Below are positions 1-6,424 of a stretch of DNA of 16,076 nucleotides, one piece after another (within the stretch, counting starts at the first letter, position 1; every line of letters starts with the position of its first letter). The notes beneath the pieces were generated by a model. The model was not told the origin of the DNA and ran no database searches. It was given only the letters and a program-made list of their open reading frames with translations. The stretch is from contig DASPWT010000036.1 in the NCBI GenBank assembly GCA_035637655.1, positions 1 through 16,076 on the forward strand. The letters are read 5' to 3'. The DNA is from VBDM01 sp035637655 (GTDB lineage: Bacteria; Pseudomonadota; Gammaproteobacteria; Burkholderiales; SG8-39). The translations under genes were made by a program, and so were the position numbers.

Positions 1-544
1 CCGCGCTGCGGGTCGCGAGCTCCCACAGGTCGCGATGGTGAGGGCGCGAAAGGCGCGCGAGCCGCCCGCCAAGGCTGAGCGCGCGCAGCCAGTCGCGCCA
101 GCCCCCTCCCAAGTTGGGCGGCGTCTCGAGAACCAGCAGCCGCAGCGTGTCCGCCGCGGTTTCGATCGTGCAGTAGTAATCGGGCAGGCGCTCCGCGTCG
201 CGCGCCGAGAATCGCGCCAGTTCCCTTTGCGTATCGGGGAGAGTCGGTCCCAGCCTGAACGAGCGGCCGTCCGCGAGCGGCAGGAAATTCGCGAAGGGTC
301 GCTCGACGACCCGCAAGCCGTGATCGGCGAGCTTCAGCTCGCGGATGATCTTCGGATTGAGGAGGCTCACGGTATAGGCGGCCGTGGAGTTGCGGAAGCC
401 CGGAGCGAATTCCTCGGTGACCGCCGCGCCGCCGACGACGGCGCGGCGCTCGAGCACCCGCACCTTGAGCCCCGCGCCGGCGAGATAGCAGGCGCACACC
501 AGGCCGTTGTGGCCGCCGCCGACGATGACGACATCGCAAGGCAC
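1..544 (-). CDS. PYROXD2-like FAD-dependent oxidoreductase (phytoene-desaturase superfamily), partial at window edge
   Basis: Only the N-terminal 181 residues are present; the gene runs off the left edge. Reading the minus strand from a GTG at 544 gives a protein whose residues 4-14 are DVVIVGGGHNG, the dinucleotide-binding fold of FAD enzymes. An acidic end to the fold (RVLERR) and a second glycine motif (VVGGAAVTEEFAPGF) follow. The GGGHNGL and GGAAVTEE pattern fits the COG1233 / PYROXD2-like branch of FAD-dependent amine-oxidase and phytoene-desaturase relatives. Substrate cannot be told. The GTG shares one base with the metW stop (TAGTG), so translation is probably coupled, and the gene is the third member of a metX-metW unit. 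The start is the only in-frame start codon close to the Rossmann fold. Family is confident; role is unknown. Confidence 0.85.
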   Translation of the reverse strand, partial: MPCDVVIVGGGHNGLVCACYLAGAGLKVRVLERRAVVGGAAVTEEFAPGFRNSTAAYTVSLLNPKIIRELKLADHGLRVVERPFANFLPLADGRSFRLGPTLPDTQRELARFSARDAERLPDYYCTIETAADTLRLLVLETPPNLGGGWRDWLRALSLGGRLARLSRPHHRDLWELATRSA

Positions 545-1155
545 TAGCGCCGTTTCTCGAAGCGGTAGACGGCGAGGCTGCCGAAGAAGTTCGCAAACGT
601 CCTGACGGGCCGGCCGCGGTGCAGCGTGACGCGCTCGAGCACGCGGATGCCGTGGCCTGAGCAGAACGACTCGAAATCGGCGATCGTGAAGAGGTGCACG
701 TTGGGCGTGTCGTACCACTCGTAGGGCAGCTCCGCCGACACCGGCATTCGTCCCAGCGCCAGCTGCAGCCGCAGGTTCCAGCGGCCGAAGTTCGGGAACG
801 AGACGATCGCCTCGCGCCCGACGCGCAGCATCTCGAGCAGGATCTGCTCGGTATGGCGCACCGCTTGCAGCGTCTGCGACAGGATCACGCAATCGAAGGA
901 ACCCGCGTCGAAACCCGCCAGGCCCCGCTCGAGATCGCTCTGGATGACGTTGACTCCGTTCTGCACGCAGGCGAGCACGTTGGCGTCGTCTATATCGATT
1001 CCGTACCCGCGTGCGTTGCGGGTCTCCTTCAGGTACTTGAGCAGGGTTCCGTCGCCGCAGCCCAGGTCGAGCAGCGTGGAATCCGGCCTGACCCAGGCGG
1101 CGATCGCCTGGAAATCGGAGCGGCCCGAGAGGGCGCCTTCTTCCTGCCCGGTCAT
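544..1155 (-). CDS. metW: Methionine biosynthesis protein MetW
   Basis: A 203-residue protein of the MetW family, a class I SAM-dependent methyltransferase fold. Motif I reads LLDLGCGDG at about residues 28-36, followed by an acidic second strand (GYGIDIDD). The conserved stretch SFPNFGRWNLRLQL and the segment ELPYEWYDTPNVHLFTIADF are typical of MetW. The family is almost always paired with metX and supports homoserine acylation, but its exact biochemical role is not settled. The ATG at 1155 overlaps the metX stop in ATGA, so the pair should be translationally coupled. The same frame is open for 39 more residues upstream, but that part is arginine-rich antisense-type sequence inside metX and is not part of the protein. 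Confidence 0.95.
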   Translation of the reverse strand: MTGQEEGALSGRSDFQAIAAWVRPDSTLLDLGCGDGTLLKYLKETRNARGYGIDIDDANVLACVQNGVNVIQSDLERGLAGFDAGSFDCVILSQTLQAVRHTEQILLEMLRVGREAIVSFPNFGRWNLRLQLALGRMPVSAELPYEWYDTPNVHLFTIADFESFCSGHGIRVLERVTLHRGRPVRTFANFFGSLAVYRFEKRR

Positions 1156-2300
1156 AGGCGCTCGAAGACGCCGTCGAAATAGGCCCGCACCAGCGCGTGG
1201 TAGCGCGCGTCGTCGAGCAGGAACGCGTCGTGCCCGTGCGGCGCGTCGATCTCGGCGTAGGACACGTCGCAACGGTTGTCCAGGAGCGCCTTGACGATCT
1301 CTCTCGCGCGCGGCGGCGCAAAACGCCAGTCGGAGGTGAACGACACGACGAGAAATCGGGCGCGCGCAGCGGCAAGCGCTCGGGCGAGATTGTTCTCGTG
1401 CGCGGCCGCCGGGTCGAAATAGTCGAGCGCGCGGGTGATCAGCAAATAGGTGTTGGCGTCGAAATACTCGGAGAACTTGTCGCCCTGGTGCCGCAGGTAG
1501 GACTCGATCTCGAAATCGACGTCGAAATGGAATTGAATCGAGTCCGAGCGCAAGGCGCGCCCGAACTTCTCCATCATCGCGTCATCCGACAGGTACGTGA
1601 TGTGGCCGATCATGCGCGCCAGGCGCAGGCCCCGGCGGGGCACGACGCCGTGCTCGTAGTAGTCGCCGCCGTGGAAATCGGGGTCGGTGGTGATCGCCTG
1701 GCGCGCCACCTCGTTGAAGGCGATGTTCTGCGCCGAGAGCTTGGGCGCGGCCGCGACGACGATCGAATTGCGGATGCGATCCGGATAGCCGATCGTCCAT
1801 TGCAGCGCCTGCATCGCGCCGAGGCTGCCTCCCATCACGGCGGCAAAGGCATCGATGCCCAGCCGGTCGGCAAGCCGGGCCTGCGCGTTCACCCAGTCCT
1901 CGACCGTGACGACCGGGAATGAGGAGCCGTACGGCTTCCCGGATCCGGGATTCACGCTCTTCGGGCCGGTCGAGCCGAAGCAGCCGCCGACGTTGTTGAC
2001 GCCGACGACGAAGAATTTCTCGGTGTCCACCGGCTTGCCGGGCCCGATCATGTTGTCCCACCAGCCGACGTTGTCCGGGTCTTCGGCGTAGTAACCGGCC
2101 ACGTGGTGCGCGGCGTTGAGCGCGTGACAGGCGAGCACGGCGTTCGATTTCGCCGCGTTCAGCGTCCCATAGGTCTCGTAGAAGAGATCATAGGAATCGA
2201 GCACCGCGCCGCTCCTGAGGCGCAGCGGCTCGGCGAAATGCAGCGTCTGCGGCCTGACCGCCCCGACCGAGCGCGGTTCGATGTGGTTTCTCGGCGCCAT
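1152..2300 (-). CDS. metX: Homoserine O-acyltransferase MetX
   Basis: A 382-residue alpha/beta-hydrolase-fold acyltransferase that acylates L-homoserine in the first committed step of methionine synthesis, in the cytoplasm. The nucleophile elbow GGSLGAMQALQW places the catalytic serine at about residue 159. The acid is Asp324 in SFTSDWRF and the base is His357 in PHGHDAFL. The segments GWWDNMIGPGKP, FGSTGPKS and PKLSAQNIAFNEVARQAI are hallmarks of the family. Length is normal. Betaproteobacterial MetX proteins may use succinyl-CoA rather than acetyl-CoA, so the donor is left open. The ATG at 2300 matches the usual N-terminus (PQTLHF soon after the start). There is no Shine-Dalgarno sequence before it; a terminator hairpin with a T-tract sits five bases upstream, preceded by a SAM-II-like riboswitch. 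It is first in the metX-metW-oxidoreductase unit. Confidence 0.96.
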   Translation of the reverse strand: MAPRNHIEPRSVGAVRPQTLHFAEPLRLRSGAVLDSYDLFYETYGTLNAAKSNAVLACHALNAAHHVAGYYAEDPDNVGWWDNMIGPGKPVDTEKFFVVGVNNVGGCFGSTGPKSVNPGSGKPYGSSFPVVTVEDWVNAQARLADRLGIDAFAAVMGGSLGAMQALQWTIGYPDRIRNSIVVAAAPKLSAQNIAFNEVARQAITTDPDFHGGDYYEHGVVPRRGLRLARMIGHITYLSDDAMMEKFGRALRSDSIQFHFDVDFEIESYLRHQGDKFSEYFDANTYLLITRALDYFDPAAAHENNLARALAAARARFLVVSFTSDWRFAPPRAREIVKALLDNRCDVSYAEIDAPHGHDAFLLDDARYHALVRAYFDGVFERL

Positions 2301-2305
2301 GAAAT

Positions 2306-2340
2306 AAAAAACCCGTTCAGCAGCCTGCCTGCTAAACGGG
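2306..2340 (-). terminator. Intrinsic terminator in the metX leader
   Basis: On the minus strand a 12-bp stem (CCCGTTTAGCAG with CTGCTGAACGGG, one G-U pair) closes a five-base loop and is followed directly by six T residues at 2311-2306. This is a textbook rho-independent terminator, but it lies before metX rather than after a gene and ends five bases from the ATG. It therefore reads as a transcription attenuator under control of the riboswitch upstream. Because it occupies the ribosome-binding region, it could also block translation. Confidence 0.9.
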
Positions 2341-2357
2341 TCGCCCTCGCTTTAGCA
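2330..2357 (-). promoter_or_regulatory. Predicted antiterminator competing with the metX attenuator
   Basis: TGCTAAA at 2357-2351, which contains the conserved GCUAAA of the SAM-II-like aptamer, is exactly complementary to TTTAGCA at 2336-2330 in the first arm of the terminator. Inside it, GGG (2346-2344) can pair with CCC (2340-2338). Forming this stem would destroy the terminator. SAM binding, which in known SAM-II RNAs ties up this region in a pseudoknot, would free the terminator. The complementarity is seen in the sequence; the switching is inferred. Confidence 0.65.
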
Positions 2358-2422
2358 ATATTTGTTTTACGCCCGGTTCCGACCGGGCGGCGCCTGCAAG
2401 CTGATGATCAAATCGGCGCGAA
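2344..2422 (-). promoter_or_regulatory. SAM-II-like riboswitch upstream of metX, with an inserted hairpin
   Basis: The RNA reads P1 5' half GCGCC (2419-2415), loop GATTTGATCATCAGCTTGCA (2414-2395), P1 3' half GGCGC (2394-2390), a separate perfect 8-bp hairpin CGCCCGGT-CGGA-ACCGGGCG (2389-2370), then TAAAACAAATATT, GCTAAA (2356-2351) and AGGG (2347-2344). The order matches the SAM-II motif: a GCGC stem, GAUUU in the loop, UUGCA before the stem closes, an A/U-rich AUAAAU-like stretch, GCUAAA and GGG. The hairpin between P1 and the A/U-rich stretch is extra to the compact form I know. Position before metX and before an attenuator supports the call. I could not draw the full pseudoknot with certainty. 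Confidence 0.72.
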
Positions 2423-2427
2423 GCAGG

Positions 2428-2456
2428 AACTTACCTCAGCGGGGCGGCGGCGTCAA
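2428..2456 (-). promoter_or_regulatory. Candidate promoter of the metX leader RNA
   Basis: TTGACG at 2456-2451 and TAAGTT at 2433-2428 are separated by 17 bases. The -35 box matches consensus at five of six positions, and the -10 box keeps the key T, A and final T. Transcription would start near 2421, one or two bases before the first stem of the riboswitch, which is where an aptamer promoter is expected. The -35 box overlaps the stop codon of the upstream 150-residue gene. Confidence 0.55.
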
Positions 2457-2905
2457 TTCTTTGGAGACGCCTTGAATCGGGGTTTGCGCTGCTGCCAGCG
2501 CTCGCGCCGCACGCGCTTGCGGCCCATTTTCTGCCGGTGCAGCTCGATCAGGTGGTCGCGCATCTTGGCGATGACAAAATCGCGCACGTCGGCCGGAATC
2601 TGGGCCGCCTCGCGCTCGAAGCGCGGCACGACGGTTCCCGAATCGAATTTTCCGTCGCGCACCATGATCGGCGCCTGCCCGGGCCCGTCCCCGCTGTCGC
2701 CATGGTCCACGCCGTCGTGATAGAAGCCATCGGAATCGCTCCATACCAGGGCGCGCTCGTTCAGCTCGACGTCATAGCAGAGCTGGAATCTGACGAAGGC
2801 CCCGCCCAAGTCCTGCCAGATGAACAGGTCGAAGTAATCGCTCTCGAACCAGCGGCGCTTCAGTGACGGCTCGCTCTGCTCGACGATGAGGACTTCTCGC
2901 AGCAT
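2453..2905 (-). CDS. Hypothetical protein, 150 residues
   Basis: I do not recognise this protein. It has no signal peptide or membrane segment, so it is likely cytoplasmic. The N-terminal half is hydrophobic and aromatic (SDYFDLFIWQDLGGAFVRFQ), consistent with a folded beta-rich domain. The middle is acidic and glycine-rich (HDGVDHGDSGDGPG), and the last 30 residues are strongly basic (RQKMGRKRVRRERWQQRKPR), which would suit nucleic-acid contact, though this is only inference. It starts 36 bases after the enzyme I stop and may be the last gene of that operon. Its stop codon overlaps the -35 box of the metX promoter. The translation has balanced composition, unlike the arginine-rich shadow frames around it, so the gene is probably real. 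Confidence 0.72.
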   Translation of the reverse strand: MLREVLIVEQSEPSLKRRWFESDYFDLFIWQDLGGAFVRFQLCYDVELNERALVWSDSDGFYHDGVDHGDSGDGPGQAPIMVRDGKFDSGTVVPRFEREAAQIPADVRDFVIAKMRDHLIELHRQKMGRKRVRRERWQQRKPRFKASPKN

Positions 2906-2941
2906 CGATCTCTCGGCGTGGACGGGCCGCGGGCCGCAGCG

Positions 2942-4696
2942 TTAGGCGTTGAGCTTCGCGAGCAATGCGCGCGCCTTCGCGGGGTCGTGCGCGCGATAGA
3001 CCCGCGCGGCCGCCCCCTCGACTTCCCGGACCCGGGTCCGCAGGACCTGCTGCTTGATCGCGAGCAGCTGCGCCGGATGCATCGAAAACTCCCGCAGCCC
3101 GAAACCGAGCAGAAGGCGCGTCATGGCCGCGTCGCCCGCCATTTCTCCGCACACCGCGACCGGAGTCTTGGCGCGCTTGGCGCTGCGGATGGTCTGCGCG
3201 ACCAGCTGCAGCACGGCGGGGTGCAGCGGATCGTACAGGTGCGCCACCGTATCGTCGGTGCGATCGATCGCGAGCGTGTACTGGATCAGGTCGTTGGTTC
3301 CGATCGAAAGAAAATCCAGTTTGCGGACGAAATATTTCAAGGACAGGGCCGCGGCCGGCACCTCGATCATGCCCCCGATCTGTATGCGCCGGTCGTATGG
3401 GATCTTGTGGTCGTCCAGGGTTTCCTTTGCCTGCCGCACCGCGGCGAAGGTCTGTTCGACCTCGTGGGCGTGGGCGAGCATCGGAATGAGCAGGCGTATC
3501 TTTCCGTAGCGCGAGGCGCGCAGGATCGCGCGCAGCTGGGTCAGGAACATCTGCGGCTCGGCCAGACAAAAGCGTATCGCGCGAAGTCCGAGCGCGGGGT
3601 TGGGGCCGCCCCGGTCGGCGCCGTTGATGCTCTTGTCGGCTCCGAGGTCGAGCGTCCTGATCGTGACCGGCCGGCCGTGCATCGCGTCGGCGACTTCCCG
3701 GTAGGCCTCGAACTGCTCGTCTTCCGAGGGCAAATCGTCCCGGTTGAGGAACAGAAACTCGCTGCGGAAGAGGCCGATGCCAGTGGCCCCGGCTTCGTTG
3801 GCTTCCTTCACGTCCTGCGGCAGCTCGATATTGGCCTGGAGGTCGATCGCGATGCCGTCCATCGTGGCCGAGCGCGCGGTGCGCAGGCCCTTCAGTTTGT
3901 GCCGCTCGGCTTCGATCTCGCTCCGCAGTCGCCGATATTCCTCGAGCACCTGCGCGCCGGGGTTGACGATCAGCACGCCTTCGCGGCCGTCGACGATCAG
4001 AAGCTCGCCCTCCCGGATCATGCTGCGCGCGTGATGCAGGCCCACGATCGCCGGGATGTTGAGGCTGCGGGCGACGATGGCGGTGTGGGAGGTGACCCCG
4101 CCGAGGTCGGTCACGAAGCCCGCGTACTGGTGCTGCTTGAACAGAATCATGTCCGCGGGCGACAGGTCGTGCGCCACCACGATCAGGTCTTCCTCGTGCG
4201 AGGGCGCGGCGGGCGCGTGCCCGGTGCCGAGCATCGCCTTCAGCACGCGCTCGACCACCTGCACGATGTCCTGCTTGCGCTCGCGCAGGTACGGGTCGTC
4301 CATCTCGTCGAACTGCGCTACGAGGTAGTCCATCTGCAGCACGAGCGCCCACTCGGCGTTGCAGCGGCGATTGCCGATGAGCTCGCGCGGAACGGCGGAG
4401 AGATTCGAGTCATTGAGCAGCATCGCGTGCAGGCTGAGGATCGCCTTCATCTCCGCCGGCACGCCGGCGGGCACGCTCGCCTGCAGCGCGGCAAGCTCGC
4501 CCCGGACCTGCGCGATCGCCTGGTCGAAGCGCTCGATCTCCGCTTCGATGCCCTGCGGCGCGATCTCGTAGTGGGCGACCTCCAGGCGCGCAGTCGAGAC
4601 GAGGTGCCCGTAGCCGATCGCAATTCCCCCGGAGACGCCCGCGCCGTGCAGGGTGAAGCTCGCGCTGCTCATCTGAGGATTCTCGCCCGGTTTCAC
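2942..4696 (-). CDS. ptsI: PTS enzyme I (phosphoenolpyruvate-protein phosphotransferase)
   Basis: A 584-residue enzyme I that takes phosphate from phosphoenolpyruvate and passes it to HPr. The N-terminal domain carries the phosphohistidine motif GGVTSHTAIVARSL (His204 from the GTG start). The C-terminal barrel shows TIRTLDLGADKS, IQIGGMIEVPAAAL, LSIGTNDLIQYTLA and the catalytic cysteine in VAVCGEMAGD. Length is that of normal enzyme I. Two starts are possible. GTG at 4696 has a good GAGGAG ten bases upstream, inside the end of ptsH. ATG at 4672 gives the more usual N-terminus (SASFTLHGAGVSGG) but has a weaker ribosome site. The gene begins seven bases after the ptsH stop and belongs to the EIIA-ptsH-ptsI operon. 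No EIIB, EIIC or EIID is nearby, so a regulatory role is likely. Confidence 0.96.
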   Translation of the reverse strand: MKPGENPQMSSASFTLHGAGVSGGIAIGYGHLVSTARLEVAHYEIAPQGIEAEIERFDQAIAQVRGELAALQASVPAGVPAEMKAILSLHAMLLNDSNLSAVPRELIGNRRCNAEWALVLQMDYLVAQFDEMDDPYLRERKQDIVQVVERVLKAMLGTGHAPAAPSHEEDLIVVAHDLSPADMILFKQHQYAGFVTDLGGVTSHTAIVARSLNIPAIVGLHHARSMIREGELLIVDGREGVLIVNPGAQVLEEYRRLRSEIEAERHKLKGLRTARSATMDGIAIDLQANIELPQDVKEANEAGATGIGLFRSEFLFLNRDDLPSEDEQFEAYREVADAMHGRPVTIRTLDLGADKSINGADRGGPNPALGLRAIRFCLAEPQMFLTQLRAILRASRYGKIRLLIPMLAHAHEVEQTFAAVRQAKETLDDHKIPYDRRIQIGGMIEVPAAALSLKYFVRKLDFLSIGTNDLIQYTLAIDRTDDTVAHLYDPLHPAVLQLVAQTIRSAKRAKTPVAVCGEMAGDAAMTRLLLGFGLREFSMHPAQLLAIKQQVLRTRVREVEGAAARVYRAHDPAKARALLAKLNA

Positions 4697-4703
4697 TGAA
4701 AGC

Positions 4704-4973
4704 CTACTCCTCTTCCCCGAAGCGCTCGGCGATGAGCCGAACCACCGCGGCGAGCGCCCTTTCCGCGTCCTCGCCGTCGGCCTCGATGACGATGCGGCTG
4801 CCCTTGCCTGCGGCGAGCATCATGACCCCCATGATGCTCTTGGCGTTCACGCGCCGGCCGTTGCGCGACAGCCACACCTCCGCGGCGAAACCCCCGGCGA
4901 GCTGCGTGAGCTTCGCCGCGGCGCGCGCGTGCAGTCCCAGCTTGTTGACGATTTCAGCTTCGGTTTGCGGCAT
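4704..4973 (-). CDS. ptsH: Phosphocarrier protein HPr
   Basis: An 89-residue HPr, the small cytoplasmic phosphocarrier between enzyme I and EIIA. The active-site motif NKLGLHARAAAKL puts the phosphorylated histidine at residue 15, and NAKSIMGVMMLAAGKG puts the regulatory serine at exactly residue 46. The Ser46 context is like that of HPr proteins controlled by HPr kinase; no hprK is in this window. The ATG at 4973 lies inside the end of the EIIA gene (20-base overlap) and has no Shine-Dalgarno sequence of its own, so its translation is probably coupled to that of EIIA. The C-terminal GEEE codons also supply the ribosome site for the GTG start of ptsI. Confidence 0.95.
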   Translation of the reverse strand: MPQTEAEIVNKLGLHARAAAKLTQLAGGFAAEVWLSRNGRRVNAKSIMGVMMLAAGKGSRIVIEADGEDAERALAAVVRLIAERFGEEE

Positions 4974-5367
4974 TGCAGATGTCGGAATTCAGGTGGACCA
5001 CGCCGTCCTGCCCGCCGCTCATCGCCTTGCCGACCACGGCGGCGACCGGTTCGTCGCGATGGGTGATCGCGCGGATCAGCATGGGGAGGCTTGCCCCCGA
5101 CAGGCCTTCGACTTTGCCGGGCTTGAGCAGGCGCGTAGCGATGTTCGACGGCGTAGCGCCCAGAATATCGGTGAGCACCAGCACGCCGTCGCCGCTGTCG
5201 AGCTGGCGTACCAGCTCCTGGGCCTGGGGCAGGATCGCGTCGGGATCGTCATGGACGGTCACGCCCAGCTGCTGCACCTGCAGCGGCCGCTTGCCGAGCA
5301 CATGGCTCGCGCCGTGGATGAGTGCCTCGCCCAGGGCGCCGTGCGCAACGATGAGAACTCCGACCAT
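4954..5367 (-). CDS. PTS EIIA component, mannose/fructose family
   Basis: A 137-residue single-domain EIIA of the mannose family. The phosphorylated histidine is His9 in VLIVAHGALGEAL, and the second conserved motif is VLTDILGATPSN. The protein accepts phosphate from HPr. In a normal mannose PTS it would pass phosphate to EIIB, but no EIIB, EIIC or EIID follows. Betaproteobacteria commonly carry this EIIA-HPr-EI trio without a permease, where it is thought to act in regulation. It is the first gene of the trio, 67 bases after gshB, with a candidate promoter in that gap. Known relatives end near this point, so the gene looks complete. Confidence 0.93.
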   Translation of the reverse strand: MVGVLIVAHGALGEALIHGASHVLGKRPLQVQQLGVTVHDDPDAILPQAQELVRQLDSGDGVLVLTDILGATPSNIATRLLKPGKVEGLSGASLPMLIRAITHRDEPVAAVVGKAMSGGQDGVVHLNSDICNAANRS

Positions 5368-5400
5368 GATTCCCGTGTCCGAAGTGAAGAGCTCCGGCCC

Positions 5401-5430
5401 AGTCTAAACGACCGCTGCCGGAACGATCAA
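5401..5430 (-). promoter_or_regulatory. Candidate promoter of the PTS operon
   Basis: In the gap between gshB and the EIIA gene, TTGATC (5430-5425) and TAGACT (5406-5401) are 18 bases apart. Each box matches consensus at four of six positions. The transcript would start about 27 bases before the EIIA start codon. This would let the PTS genes be expressed apart from gshB, although readthrough from gshB is also possible because no terminator is visible in the gap. Confidence 0.4.
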
Positions 5431-5434
5431 CGCC

Positions 5435-6382
5435 TTATTTTACGGCGCAGGCCGCTTCCACGGCGTCGAGAAACATCGCCGCGACATCGAACCCGGTCTG
5501 CTCGGTGATTTCGCGGAAGCAGGTCGGGCTGGTGACATTGATCTCGGTGAGCCAGTCGCCGATCACGTCCAGGCCCACGAGGAGCAGCCCCTGGCGCGCG
5601 AGCTCCGGCCCGAGCGTGTTCGCGATTTCCAGGTCTCGCCGCGAGAGCGGCTTCGCCACGCCGGTGCCGCCCGCAGCGAGGTTGCCGCGCGTCTCGCCCG
5701 GCTTCGGGATGCGCGCAAGGCAATGCGGCACGGCTTTCCCGGCGATCAGCAGGATGCGCTTGTCGCCCTCGCGGATCTCGGGGATGTAGCGCTGCGCCAT
5801 GACCGATTTTGCGCCGTCGCGAACCAGCGTCTCGACGATCACGTTGCGGTTGGGATCGCCTGCGGCGACGCGGAACACCGACTCACCGCCCATGCCGTCC
5901 AAGGGCTTGAGCACGACGTCGCCGTTCGCGTCGATGAACTGCTGGAGTTGCCCGGCAAGCCGCGTCACCAGCGTGGGCGCGGCGAACCGCGCGTATTTCG
6001 CGATGGCGAGCTTTTCGCTGTGATCGCGGATCGCGCGCGGGTCGTTGAGCACCTTCGCGCCGTCGCGCTGGGCGAGCTCCAGCAACCAGGTGCTCGCGAC
6101 GTACTCGGCGTCGAAGGGCGGATCTTTGCGCATCAGCACCGCGTCGAAAGCCGCGAGCGGCGTCTCTTTCGGCGGCGCAGTCCTGTACCAGGGATCCTTT
6201 TCCCCCGTCAGGGTCAGCCGCGTCGTCTCGCCGGCGACCCGGCCGCCTTTCCACATCACGCCTTCCTGCAGCGCGAAGAAGAGCTCGTGGCCGCGCTTCG
6301 CGGCCTCGGCCATCATGGCGTAGGTCGAGTCCTTGTAAATCTTGAAAGAGGGCAGCGGATCGGCGATGAAGGCGAGCTTCAT
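5435..6382 (-). CDS. gshB: Glutathione synthetase
   Basis: A 315-residue cytoplasmic ATP-grasp ligase that joins gamma-glutamylcysteine and glycine to make glutathione; the length is that of the E. coli enzyme. The N-terminus MKLAFIADPLPSFKIYKDSTYAMM is characteristic. Other family segments are LMRKDPPFD, VLNDPRAIRDHSEKL, the ATP-grasp core DVVLKPLDGMGGESVFR, RILLIAGK, RGNLAAGG and the metal-binding end LTEINVTSPTCFREI. The ATG at 6382 is clear, but there is no Shine-Dalgarno sequence before it. Instead TAGAAT lies only six bases upstream, which suggests a leaderless transcript. It precedes the PTS trio, an order often seen in betaproteobacteria, and lies 42 bases after dctM. Confidence 0.96.
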   Translation of the reverse strand: MKLAFIADPLPSFKIYKDSTYAMMAEAAKRGHELFFALQEGVMWKGGRVAGETTRLTLTGEKDPWYRTAPPKETPLAAFDAVLMRKDPPFDAEYVASTWLLELAQRDGAKVLNDPRAIRDHSEKLAIAKYARFAAPTLVTRLAGQLQQFIDANGDVVLKPLDGMGGESVFRVAAGDPNRNVIVETLVRDGAKSVMAQRYIPEIREGDKRILLIAGKAVPHCLARIPKPGETRGNLAAGGTGVAKPLSRRDLEIANTLGPELARQGLLLVGLDVIGDWLTEINVTSPTCFREITEQTGFDVAAMFLDAVEAACAVK

Positions 6383-6388
6383 CGCGGA

Positions 6389-6394
6389 ATTCTA
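6389..6394 (-). promoter_or_regulatory. -10-like box directly before gshB
   Basis: TAGAAT ends six bases before the gshB ATG. A start site at the usual distance would fall on or next to the A of the ATG, giving a leaderless mRNA. There is no recognisable -35 box at 16-18 bases, so the evidence is partial. The lack of a ribosome-binding site before gshB agrees with it. Confidence 0.38.
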
Positions 6395-6424
6395 ACGGAA
6401 GGCGTGCAGTCGGGCGCGTCCGTC

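Noticed and set aside
2906..2941. GGCC-CGC-GGCC inverted repeat after ptsI as a terminator
   Set aside because: The stem is only four pairs with no T-run after it, and the next gene starts 36 bases on, so readthrough seems more likely.
2918..4699. A 593-codon open frame on the plus strand opposite ptsI
   Set aside because: Its translation is rich in Arg, His, Val and Asp with no recognisable motif, while the minus strand encodes a complete enzyme I. Long antisense frames are expected in high-GC coding DNA.
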